Origin: Clostridia bacterium | Lineage (GTDB): Bacteria; Bacillota; Clostridia; Oscillospirales; CAG-382 | Length of the DNA: 9,556 bases | Reading direction: 5' to 3' | Assembly (NCBI GenBank): GCA_017501055.1 | Contig: JAFVXP010000033.1 | Coordinates: forward strand, 1-9,556 | In this document: piece by piece, positions 1-6,308 of the stretch | Position numbering within the stretch: the first letter of the stretch is position 1 | Layout: each line of letters begins with the position of its first letter | Program-made: the position numbers and the translations under genes | The notes under the pieces: generated by a model | Seen by the model: the letters and a program-made list of their open reading frames with translations, nothing else | Told to the model about the DNA's origin: nothing | The model's database searches: none

Positions 1-36
1 AAAAAAATACAGCATTAAAACTTTTGAGTGTCTACG

Positions 37-64
37 TCGACTCTTTGAATCAATAAAGTATAAA
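37..64 (+). promoter_or_regulatory. Possible weak sigma-A-type promoter for spoVT
   Basis: TCGACT (37-42) and TATAAA (59-64) are separated by 16 bases, a loose match to a vegetative promoter. In Bacillus subtilis spoVT is transcribed by the forespore factor sigma-G. I looked for a sigma-G-like pair (GNATR, then CATNNTA) in these 121 bases and found none that convinced me. If this promoter is used, transcription would start near 71, inside the left arm of the inverted repeat at 65-112. The true promoter may lie left of the window. Confidence 0.25.
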
Positions 65-112
65 TCTCCTTGTTTTACAGATAATAGTATCACTATTACT
101 AAAACAAGGAGA
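65..112 (+). promoter_or_regulatory. Inverted repeat enclosing the spoVT Shine-Dalgarno site
   Basis: TCTCCTTGTTTTA at 65-77 is the exact reverse complement of TAAAACAAGGAGA at 100-112, a 13-bp perfect stem. The interior can pair further: AATAGT 83-88 with ACTATT 92-97 around a 3-base loop. TAAA at 61-64 can also pair with TTTA at 115-118 across a two-base bulge. The AAGGAG Shine-Dalgarno of spoVT (107-111 region, about 9 bases before the ATG at 122) lies wholly in the right arm. As RNA the structure would hide the ribosome binding site. As DNA it could be an operator. The symmetry is seen directly; the function is inferred. Confidence 0.6.
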
Positions 113-121
113 AATTTATAT

Positions 122-658
122 ATGAAAGCAACAGGAATAGTTCGTAGAATCGACGATTTGGGCAGGGTGGTGATACCCAAAGAAATACGTCGTACTATGC
201 GCATACGTGAGGGCGATCCTCTCGAAATATATACCGAAAACGACGGAAGCGTGGTCTTCCGAAAATATTCGCCCGTTGGCGAATTAAGCCGAGTTTCGGC
301 GGAATATGCCGAAGCGATGAACCGTTCAAGCGGAATCCCGATAGCGATCTGCGACAGAGACAGCGTTATTGCCGTTGCGGGACTTCCTCGCAGGGACTAT
401 CTTGAAAAACCGATCTTGAGCGGACTTTCGGGCGTTCTTTCAACACACAGACCCTATTCCGCAGCAGAAAAGAACGGCAACGTAACAGTTACCGAAAACG
501 GCGGTGAAGTAAGCTATCTTTCGCCCATCGTAAGCGAAGGAAGCGTTATCGGTGCGGTTATGTCGCTTAAGCAAAGCGGAAAGGTTTCGGACACCGGCTC
601 CGAAAAAAAGCTTGTCGATACGGGCGCATACTTTATGTCATCGCAAACGGAAATATAG
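122..658 (+). CDS. spoVT: Stage V sporulation protein T (AbrB-type transcriptional regulator)
   Basis: This encodes a 178-residue protein, the same length as B. subtilis SpoVT. Residues 1 to about 50 are the AbrB/SpoVT swapped-hairpin DNA-binding domain, with the near-invariant opening MKATGIVRRIDDLGRVVIPK and the following IRREGDPLEIYT-like segment. Residues about 55-178 form the GAF-like effector domain typical of SpoVT. In the family it acts as a tetramer in the forespore, activating or repressing sigma-G-dependent genes and tuning spore maturation and germination properties. The ATG at 122 follows AAGGAG, and the family N-terminus begins exactly there. The gene stands alone: a strong terminator follows and the next gene converges on it. 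Its ribosome binding site is buried in a perfect inverted repeat, suggesting translational control or autoregulation. Identification is very secure; the presence of this gene implies a sporulating host. Confidence 0.97.
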   Translation: MKATGIVRRIDDLGRVVIPKEIRRTMRIREGDPLEIYTENDGSVVFRKYSPVGELSRVSAEYAEAMNRSSGIPIAICDRDSVIAVAGLPRRDYLEKPILSGLSGVLSTHRPYSAAEKNGNVTVTENGGEVSYLSPIVSEGSVIGAVMSLKQSGKVSDTGSEKKLVDTGAYFMSSQTEI

Positions 659-674
659 AATTGCCCAACAAAAG

Positions 675-709
675 AAAGGTTATTGCAACAGTCAGCAATA
701 ACCTTTTTT
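675..709 (+). terminator. Rho-independent terminator of spoVT, possibly bidirectional
   Basis: A 12-bp stem (AAAGGTTATTGC 675-686 with GCAATAACCTTT 695-706, one strand starting AAA) closes an 8-base loop and is followed by a T run to 709. It lies between the spoVT stop and the converging stop of the amidohydrolase gene at 711. On the minus strand it is followed by CTTTCTTTTG, so it probably also ends transcription of the amidohydrolase. Confidence 0.92.
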
Positions 710-710
710 C

Positions 711-1511
711 TTATAAATTGACCAATCCTTCTGCGTTTTTGTGAAGAACCTTTTCAAGTGTTTCTTCGGAAAGACCAAGCTTGTTCAAAAATTCAATAAT
801 CTCCGCAGGTCTTGCCCAGGGAGCGTCCGAGCCGAAAAGTATTTTCTCGTGCGGGTGCTTTTCAAAAATCTTTTTGCCTTGCTCAACGGTAATTCCAATG
901 CGTTCACAGCAAAAAGCCGTGTCAAGATAAAGATTCTTTCCGCAAAGCTTCTCAATAACCTCGTCCCAATGGCTTACACCGCCCAAATGCGCCGCAACAA
1001 GAATAAGACTTGGGAATTTGTCAAGCACGTTAAGGATAGCATCGGGCGTGGCGTGTATCTTGTTCGGAGAAACGGGGTCGTATCCCGTGTGGATAACCAC
1101 AGGCAAGCCAATTTCACTTATTGCCGATATGATAGGCTCAAACCTTTCATCGTCAAACTCAATACCCAAATAATCGGGGTGGAGCTTAACACCCTTAATT
1201 CCCTTAGATTTAAAGTATAAAAGCTTTTCTTTTGGATTCTCGTTGTCGGGGTGGAGCGAGCAAAAGGGAATAAGCTCTTTCTTGTTTTCGTTAACTTCAA
1301 GCGCAAAGTTGTTAACCTTTTCTTCCTGCTTTGCGTTTGTAACGGTATTAAGAACAACAGCTTTGTCAATGCCGTCTTCCTTCATAAGCTTTATAAGCCC
1401 GTCTGCCGTTCCGTCAAAAGCAACGGGCAAGCCTGCAGTTGCCTGAAGCGATGCTATTGCCCTTGGAGCCAACGCATCGGGGAAAATATGTGTGTGAAAA
1501 TCGATTATCAT
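711..1511 (-). CDS. Amidohydrolase family protein (metal-dependent TIM-barrel hydrolase)
   Basis: This 266-residue protein belongs to the Amidohydrolase_2/COG2159 type. The expected metal and catalytic residues are all visible: H6-T-H8 near the N-terminus, the VKLHPDY segment with K109 and H111, H141 in VVIHTGYD, H175 in AAHLGG and D229 in LFGSDAPW. The C-terminal KNAEGLVNL-type ending is where family members pack the last barrel helix. Relatives hydrolyse or decarboxylate small cyclic or aromatic substrates, but the substrate cannot be read from sequence here. There is no signal peptide, so it should be cytoplasmic. The ATG at 1511 has a GCAGGT ribosome site 8 bases upstream and a near-perfect sigma-A promoter of its own. 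It follows hppA on the same strand but is separated from it by that gene's terminator, so it is an independent unit. Family call is strong; specific function is unknown. Confidence 0.9.
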   Translation of the reverse strand: MIIDFHTHIFPDALAPRAIASLQATAGLPVAFDGTADGLIKLMKEDGIDKAVVLNTVTNAKQEEKVNNFALEVNENKKELIPFCSLHPDNENPKEKLLYFKSKGIKGVKLHPDYLGIEFDDERFEPIISAISEIGLPVVIHTGYDPVSPNKIHATPDAILNVLDKFPSLILVAAHLGGVSHWDEVIEKLCGKNLYLDTAFCCERIGITVEQGKKIFEKHPHEKILFGSDAPWARPAEIIEFLNKLGLSEETLEKVLHKNAEGLVNL

Positions 1512-1544
1512 AAAACGTTACCTGCTTTTTGTTTTGTAGTACCA

Positions 1545-1573
1545 ATTATATGCCTTGATTTCTGCAATGTCAA
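1545..1573 (-). promoter_or_regulatory. Consensus sigma-A promoter for the amidohydrolase gene
   Basis: Read on the minus strand, TTGACA (1573-1568) and TATAAT (1550-1545) are both perfect hexamers separated by 17 bases. The start of transcription would be near 1538, giving a leader of about 27 bases before the ATG at 1511. Confidence 0.85.
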
Positions 1574-1591
1574 TAATGTGGCAAATAATTA

Positions 1592-1627
1592 CCCCAAGAA
1601 GTTGTTAGACTTCTTGGGGACCCCGAC
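1592..1627. repeat. Perfect 11-bp hairpin with GGGGACCCC tail (intergenic repeat-like)
   Basis: CCCCAAGAAGT (1592-1602) and ACTTCTTGGGG (1609-1619) form a perfect 11-bp stem with a 6-base loop. The right arm runs straight into ACCCCGAC, creating the palindrome GGGGACCCC at 1616-1624 and so two mutually exclusive pairings for the G4 tract. It has no T run on either side, so it is not a classical terminator. The same layout (CCCC-stem-GGGG followed by ACCCCGGAC) recurs at 9025-9057, suggesting copies of one intergenic element. Confidence 0.6.
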
Positions 1628-1661
1628 AAAAAAATGCGTTGGCGAAAAGCCAACGCATTTT
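1628..1661 (-). terminator. Rho-independent terminator of hppA
   Basis: A 13-bp perfect stem (1631-1643 with 1649-1661; core TGCGTTGGC/GCCAACGCA) and a 5-base loop lie just after the hppA stop codon. On the minus strand it is followed by a run of seven T. The stem is symmetrical with A/T flanks and could also act weakly on the + strand. It isolates hppA from the amidohydrolase downstream. Confidence 0.93.
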
Positions 1662-1671
1662 ATAACTTTAA

Positions 1672-3936
1672 TTAAAGACCGAGCCAGCTGAGCAAGTTGT
1701 TGTTTGCAAATGCAGCAACAGTAACGAGCGAGATGGTGGACATGATCTTGATAAGAATATCGAGGGAAGGACCAACGGTATCCTTCAAGGGGTCACCAAC
1801 GGTGTCACCAACGACAGCCGCATCGTGAGCGGAACCGCCCTTAGCTTCGCCTTCAACGCCGCCGACTTCGATATATTTCTTACCGTTGTCCCAAGCGCCG
1901 CCTGCGTTACCGCAGAAGAGAGCAAGCATGATAGCGGAGATGGTTGCGCCGACAAGAACGCCGCCAACGAATTCTGCACCGAATACGAAACCGCAAACAA
2001 CGGGGAATGCGATACAGAAGATTGCGGGAACACGCATTTCTTTAAGAGCACCCTGAGAGGAGATTTCGATACAGGTCTTGTAGTCGGGGAGTACTTCGCC
2101 TTCCATAAGGCCCTTGATTTCTCTGAACTGACGGCGAACTTCTTCAACCATCTTTCTTGCAGCCTTAGCAACAGCGTTGATAAGCATACCGGAGAACATG
2201 AAGGGAAGAGCAGCACCGACGATAGCGCCGACGAGAACTGCGGGTTCGATAACGTTAAGAGCGATCTTATCCAAAGCACCTTCGGTGTAGTTAGCGAGCT
2301 CGGGAGCAGGCGTGTAAGCGAAGATGTAGGAAGTCATCATGGAAAGGGTTGCAAGTGCAGCAGAGCCGATTGCGAAGCCCTTACCGATAGCAGCGGTGGT
2401 GTTACCGACTGCGTCAAGTTCGTCAGTGATTTCACGAACTTCGGGTTCAAGATAAGACATTTCTGCGATACCGCCTGCGTTGTCCGAGATAGGACCGTAA
2501 GCGTCAACAGAAACGGTGGTAGCAACGAAGGAAAGCATACCGATTGCAGCAGCAGCAACGCCGTACATACCGGAAAGGAGGTAGGAACCGTAGATTGCAA
2601 CACCGAGAACTACGCAGGGAAGCATACAAGAGATCATACCAAGAGCAAGACCCTGAGTAATGGTGAGTGCGGAACCTTCGATAGAAGCCTTGGAAAGTTC
2701 TTTGGTGGGTTTGTAATCATAGCTGGTGTAGTATTCTGCGATCTTACCGATAACGATACCTGCAAGAATACCGATAGCAGCAGCAACCCAGGGAGAGATC
2801 CAGCCGATGTGGAATTCAACGGATTCGAAGACGGAAAGGGTATTGCCGAGGTCGTCGGTAACGGTCTTTCCACCGAACTGTGCGAAGGAGAAGTAGGAGA
2901 TAACAGCGCCGAATACCATGGTGAGTATTGCGGAAATGTAGGTTGCGCCGTTAAGTTCCTTGTGGGGGTTGTCGGAAAGCTTCTTACGAACGAAGAGAGA
3001 AGCGATACCGATGATACAGGAAATAAGACCTGCTGCAGCAAATGCGAGCGGGAAATAGATCATGGACTGAAGAAGTTCAGTGCCGCCGAATACGTGTTTA
3101 GCGAAGAGCTCGATAGCAAGGATGGTACCGGAAAGAAGAGCACCGACATAGCTTTCGAGAAGGTCAGAACCGAGACCTGCAACGTCACCGACGTTGTCAC
3201 CAACGTTGTCAGCGATGGTAGCGGGGTTTCTGGGGTCGTCTTCAGGAATGTGAGCTTCGGTCTTACCAACAAGGTCTGCACCCATGTCAGCAGCTTTGGT
3301 GTAGATACCGCCGCCGATACGAGCGAAGATAGCGATGATGGAGCAGCCGAGAGCATAACCCGAAAGAGTCATGGTGAAGCCTGCGCCGAAGTTGAGATTT
3401 TCGTTGATCATACCAAGTATGCTCTTGCAAGAGGAAGCCTGTTCGTGAACGAATTCAGCATCGATCTGACCGAGAGCAACACCGAATACGAGGAATACGA
3501 TAAAAATACCGAGCAATGCACAACCGGAAACGCAAAGACCCATAACCGAACCGCCCTTGAAAGCAACTTTAAGGGTGTTGGAGAGAGATTTGCTGGTACG
3601 TGCAGTGTTGGTAACACGAACGTTTGCGTAGGTAGCGATTTTCATACCTACCCAACCTGCGGATCCGCTCATTACTGCACCGAGAACGAACGCAGCGGCG
3701 GAAGACCAAGAGATAACGAGAGCGAGCAAGATTGCAACTGCTACAGCAACGATAGCAACGATCTTGTACTCATAAGTAATGAAGGCGTTTGCACCGACAC
3801 GGATAGCAGCAGCGATTTCCTGCATACGTTCGGTACCTTCTTCGAGTTTCTTGACCGAGAAAAAGTTGAACGCTGCGTATGCAAGACCGCCGAGCGCTGC
3901 AACAATGACAAGGCCAAGGACGAGAGTAATGTCCAT
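1672..3936 (-). CDS. hppA: Membrane-bound, K+-dependent, probably Na+-translocating pyrophosphatase
   Basis: This 754-residue integral membrane protein couples hydrolysis of pyrophosphate to ion export across the cytoplasmic membrane. It is rich in hydrophobic helices throughout (about 16 expected for the family). The signature active-site stretch is present: DLVGKTEAHIPEDDPRNP at about 221-238 and DNVGDNVGD at 243-251. The C-terminal GDTVGDPLKDT at 710-720 holds the gate lysine K718. GNTTAA at 511-516 carries alanine where K+-independent enzymes have lysine, which indicates K+ dependence. In SDLLESY (257-263) the glutamate E261 is three residues after gate aspartate D258. This is the Thermotoga Na+-pump arrangement; plant H+ pumps have Gly there and Glu four residues later. 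Ion type is therefore inferred as Na+. It is slightly longer than many homologues, with extra loop residues around 155-182 and 355-378. The ATG at 3936 has AAAGGG 7 bases upstream. It is transcribed alone from a consensus promoter through a leader of about 106 nt. Confidence 0.97.
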   Translation of the reverse strand: MDITLVLGLVIVAALGGLAYAAFNFFSVKKLEEGTERMQEIAAAIRVGANAFITYEYKIVAIVAVAVAILLALVISWSSAAAFVLGAVMSGSAGWVGMKIATYANVRVTNTARTSKSLSNTLKVAFKGGSVMGLCVSGCALLGIFIVFLVFGVALGQIDAEFVHEQASSCKSILGMINENLNFGAGFTMTLSGYALGCSIIAIFARIGGGIYTKAADMGADLVGKTEAHIPEDDPRNPATIADNVGDNVGDVAGLGSDLLESYVGALLSGTILAIELFAKHVFGGTELLQSMIYFPLAFAAAGLISCIIGIASLFVRKKLSDNPHKELNGATYISAILTMVFGAVISYFSFAQFGGKTVTDDLGNTLSVFESVEFHIGWISPWVAAAIGILAGIVIGKIAEYYTSYDYKPTKELSKASIEGSALTITQGLALGMISCMLPCVVLGVAIYGSYLLSGMYGVAAAAIGMLSFVATTVSVDAYGPISDNAGGIAEMSYLEPEVREITDELDAVGNTTAAIGKGFAIGSAALATLSMMTSYIFAYTPAPELANYTEGALDKIALNVIEPAVLVGAIVGAALPFMFSGMLINAVAKAARKMVEEVRRQFREIKGLMEGEVLPDYKTCIEISSQGALKEMRVPAIFCIAFPVVCGFVFGAEFVGGVLVGATISAIMLALFCGNAGGAWDNGKKYIEVGGVEGEAKGGSAHDAAVVGDTVGDPLKDTVGPSLDILIKIMSTISLVTVAAFANNNLLSWLGL

Positions 3937-3958
3937 ATTCTGTCCCTTTCGTATAATA

Positions 3959-4023
3959 CGGCAAAAGCCGCTTTTTTAATATGATGCTTTCGGCAAAAGA
4001 ACGGTAAAAATTTTATTTTTACC
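3959..4023 (-). promoter_or_regulatory. Structured hppA leader (two hairpins, repeated CTTTTGCCG)
   Basis: In the predicted hppA 5' leader, GGTAAAAAT and ATTTTTACC (4023-4015 and 4011-4003 on the minus strand) form a 9-bp perfect hairpin with a 3-base loop. Nearer the gene, CGGC-TTTT-GCCG (3970-3959) forms a small second one. The 9-mer CTTTTGCCG occurs twice (3999-3991 and 3967-3959). No known riboswitch class is recognisable. These may be mRNA-stabilising or regulatory structures; function is inferred. Confidence 0.4.
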
Positions 4024-4048
4024 AAATCTTTGCCAAACGCTCGCATTT

Positions 4049-4077
4049 ATTATATATGTAATCATTCAATATGTCAA
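4049..4077 (-). promoter_or_regulatory. Consensus sigma-A promoter for hppA
   Basis: On the minus strand TTGACA (4077-4072) and TATAAT (4054-4049) are perfect hexamers with a 17-base spacer. This is the same ideal arrangement as the amidohydrolase promoter. Predicted start near 4042. Confidence 0.85.
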
Positions 4078-4203
4078 TAAAGAATTTTCAACAAAAATAA
4101 ACAAAATATGTCCGATATTTTACGTGATTGTTTTACAAAATTTACTATAGCCGAAAAAAGTCAAATTAAAATCGTCCCAAAGGGCTATTTTTAGTTATAC
4201 TGA

Positions 4204-4232
4204 TTGACATTTAAGTTAATGTGTGGTAAAAG
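4204..4232 (+). promoter_or_regulatory. Probable sigma-A promoter for the GH20 gene
   Basis: TTGACA (4204-4209) is a perfect -35. With a 17-base spacer the -10 is TAAAAG (4227-4232), which is poor but preceded by TGG, an extended -10 TGN motif. TTATAT at 4233-4238 is an alternative -10 with too long a spacer. The start would be near 4239, with AAGGAG at 4253-4258 six bases before the ATG. Confidence 0.55.
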
Positions 4233-4264
4233 TTATATGAACGATAAAAAAGAAGGAGAAAGCT

Positions 4265-6067
4265 ATGACTATACTTCCTCAACCCAAAAAACTCAAAAAA
4301 ACCTCGGGAGTCGTTGCAACAGCAGGACTTGACATTGTTCTCACCTCGAAATGCGACTACCGTATCCTTAAGGCGGCACAGAAGCTTGCTGCTGAAATGT
4401 ATGAAGAAACGGGTAACGATCCCGTCATAACCAAGGTTCTTGGTGTTCCTTCTCCTGAAGGCAAGATCGTAATCGATTGCCTTAATAAAAAGACCGAAGG
4501 ATACAAGCTTTCTGCCCGTCCCGACGGTATTACCATCACCGGCGATTCTCTCGCAGGCGCATTCTACGGTATCCAGACTCTCCGCCAGATGCTTGAGACC
4601 TGCGGTGAAGATATCGAATGTTGTGAGATCGAAGATAAACCCGATATGAAGTTCCGTGGTTTTTATCACGATGCTTCCCGTGGACGTGTTCCCACCCTTG
4701 AAGGCGTTTATAAGATGATCGATTTCATCGCATACTATAAGCATAACGCTTACCAAATGTATATAGAACATACCTTTGAATTCGATGAATACAAAGGCAT
4801 CTATAAGGCGTTCGGCTATATGACCGCCGAAGAAATTATGGAGATCGATCAGTATTGTTATGATAACTTTATCGACTTCATTCCTTCGCTTTCCACGTTC
4901 GGACATCTTTTCCGTCTCCTCGAAAGCAAGAAGTATAATCACCTCTGCGAGCTTGATACGTATCAAAAGCATAATAACCCTTGGATCAACATTATGCTTC
5001 ACCATACGATAAACGCAAGCGATCCCGAAGCAGAACAGCTTGCATATTCGCTCATCGACCAATACGTTCCCTTGTTCAGAAGTAAATATTTCAATATCTG
5101 CTGTGACGAAACCTTTGACATCTGCCTTGGTAAGAATGCCGGCAAGGATAAGGGTGCGCTCTATCTCGAATTCACTCTCAAGATCATGGAACATCTCCGT
5201 TCCCTCGGCAAGACCGTTATGATGTGGGGTGACGTCGTTCTTCACTATCCCGACACTATCGGTCAGTTCCCCGAAGATATCGTTATGCTCAACTGGGACT
5301 ACGGCAACAATCCTCCCGTTGAAAACATCGAAAAGTTCAATACTTATAAGTTCGGTCAGATCGTTTGCCCCGGCACAAGCTGCTGGAACCATTTCTGCGA
5401 ACACGTTGATTATGCGGAACAGAATATAATCAAAATGGTCGAAAAGGGCGTTGAACAGAAGATCATGGGTATGCTCAATACCTCTTGGGGCGACTTCGGC
5501 GCAATCTGCCCGATGTCCTGCACACTTTACGGCTGCGTTCTCGGTGCTTCCAAGGCTTGGAACTGCAAGACCAAGGCTGCTTGCGAAAAGTTTGACAAGG
5601 CTGTTTCCGAGCTCGTTTACGGCGATGCTTCGGGCGAGACTGTCAAGCTTATCCGTGAGTTCGGCTCGGTTCAGGGTGTATTCTCTTGGGGTTCCTTCTG
5701 CAGTGCTCACTTCGATAACCGTATCGGCTACGGCGATACTATCGAACCTCTTCCCACCGACAGCACACCTTATATAACCAATGCGGAAAACGCATTCAAG
5801 CTTGCTGAAAAATTCCGTCGCTTGCCCGTACAGAGCGAAATTACCAATGACCTCCGTATCGGCGCAGAAGGCCTTGGAATCATCAACCTCCGTTATGCAA
5901 GAATCATTGACGGCACCACCACGATCGACGAAGCTTTCGTTGAAAAATGGTGTGAACGCTATGCGGAATCTTGGCTCACCAACGATAAATATGCAGAGCT
6001 CGATGCAGTTCTTGCGGTTATGAGAGGCAAAAAGGTTTCCCTTGATTACCTCTTGACAAACACCTGA
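4265..6067 (+). CDS. Family 20 glycoside hydrolase (beta-N-acetylhexosaminidase type), cytoplasmic
   Basis: This 600-residue enzyme should release terminal N-acetylhexosamines by substrate-assisted catalysis. Residues 1 to about 125 match the GH20 N-terminal alpha/beta domain. The TIM barrel starts at RGFYHDASRGRVPT (131-144), a family hallmark, and runs through YKHNAYQMYIEH (158-169). The catalytic Asp-Glu pair is D281-E282 in FNICCDETFD. Aromatic sugar-site residues are expected in MMWGD (319-323), NWDY (343-346) and TSWGD (406-410). A helical C-terminal part follows to 600. There is no signal peptide, and 20 cysteines are present, both consistent with the reducing cytoplasm. It would therefore act on imported amino-sugar oligosaccharides, from mucin, chitin or peptidoglycan sources. 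Exact substrate is unknown. The ATG at 4265 follows AAGGAG by six bases. It is monocistronic: a terminator follows at 6082. The pair before the catalytic Asp is Cys-Cys, where many relatives have Gly-Cys or Gly-Gly. Confidence 0.92.
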   Translation: MTILPQPKKLKKTSGVVATAGLDIVLTSKCDYRILKAAQKLAAEMYEETGNDPVITKVLGVPSPEGKIVIDCLNKKTEGYKLSARPDGITITGDSLAGAFYGIQTLRQMLETCGEDIECCEIEDKPDMKFRGFYHDASRGRVPTLEGVYKMIDFIAYYKHNAYQMYIEHTFEFDEYKGIYKAFGYMTAEEIMEIDQYCYDNFIDFIPSLSTFGHLFRLLESKKYNHLCELDTYQKHNNPWINIMLHHTINASDPEAEQLAYSLIDQYVPLFRSKYFNICCDETFDICLGKNAGKDKGALYLEFTLKIMEHLRSLGKTVMMWGDVVLHYPDTIGQFPEDIVMLNWDYGNNPPVENIEKFNTYKFGQIVCPGTSCWNHFCEHVDYAEQNIIKMVEKGVEQKIMGMLNTSWGDFGAICPMSCTLYGCVLGASKAWNCKTKAACEKFDKAVSELVYGDASGETVKLIREFGSVQGVFSWGSFCSAHFDNRIGYGDTIEPLPTDSTPYITNAENAFKLAEKFRRLPVQSEITNDLRIGAEGLGIINLRYARIIDGTTTIDEAFVEKWCERYAESWLTNDKYAELDAVLAVMRGKKVSLDYLLTNT

Positions 6068-6081
6068 TACAGTGTTTATTT

Positions 6082-6118
6082 ACAGCTCCCGAAAGTCAAT
6101 TTCGGGGGCTGTCTTTTT
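6082..6118 (+). terminator. Rho-independent terminator of the GH20 gene
   Basis: A 13-bp stem (ACAGCTCCCGAAA 6082-6094 with TTTCGGGGGCTGT 6100-6112, one T-G wobble), a 5-base loop and a CTTTTT tail sit 15 bases after the stop codon. Confidence 0.92.
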
Positions 6119-6241
6119 ACGTTTTTAAAGACACTTTAAGTTAGTTTTAAGAAAGATTGTGTTTTGTGTGAAAAACGCAAAGTGTGTTTTGGCGAAACTT
6201 TACAAAAAAGGTTTTTGGCACGAAAAAAATTTGTAAAATCG

Positions 6242-6270
6242 TTGCAATTATTAAAAAAATATGTTATCAT
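6242..6270 (+). promoter_or_regulatory. Sigma-A-type promoter for the CotH-lipoprotein operon
   Basis: TTGCAA (6242-6247) and TATCAT (6265-6270) are spaced by 17 bases, with TGT just before the -10 (extended -10). Transcription would begin near 6277. The stretch before it (6119-6241) is AT-rich with repeated TGTGTTTTG-like words and no recognisable site. Confidence 0.7.
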
Positions 6271-6308
6271 CAACGCAGAATGAAAAAATATTTGAAAGGA
6301 AATTTATT

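Larger units (their letters stand above)
3937..4264. other. Divergent intergenic region between hppA and the GH20 gene
   Basis: These 328 bases carry no gene that I can support. They hold, from left to right, the hppA ribosome site and leader with two hairpins, the hppA promoter, an AT-rich middle part (about 4078-4203) in which I see only weak symmetry (ATAGCC 4147-4152 with GGCTAT 4183-4188), and the GH20 promoter and ribosome site. Confidence 0.7.

Noticed and set aside
1592..1627. Reading the 11-bp hairpin as a second hppA terminator
   Set aside because: The stem is strong, but neither side has a T run, and a complete terminator already lies between it and hppA. It is better treated as a repeat-like element.
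1825..3984. A 719-codon open frame on the + strand opposite hppA
   Set aside because: It is exactly codon-aligned with hppA. hppA avoids TTA, CTA and TCA codons, which removes stops from the aligned antisense frame. The translation is Asp/Ser/Cys/Gly-rich low-complexity with no family resemblance, while hppA matches its family along its full length.
4147..4188. ATAGCC/GGCTAT inverted repeat upstream of the GH20 gene, followed by a T run
   Set aside because: Only 6 bp with a 30-base loop in AT-rich DNA, upstream of the promoter. Too weak to call a terminator or operator.
4211..5710. A 499-codon minus-strand open frame opposite the GH20 gene
   Set aside because: It is in the codon-aligned antisense frame, with the same codon-bias explanation; it has no ribosome site and no recognisable domain.
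6261..6308. Upstream in-frame ATG that would add 16 residues to the CotH protein
   Set aside because: The ATG overlaps the extended -10 promoter element (6262-6270), lies before the predicted transcription start, has no ribosome site, and would put a charged stretch before a complete signal peptide.
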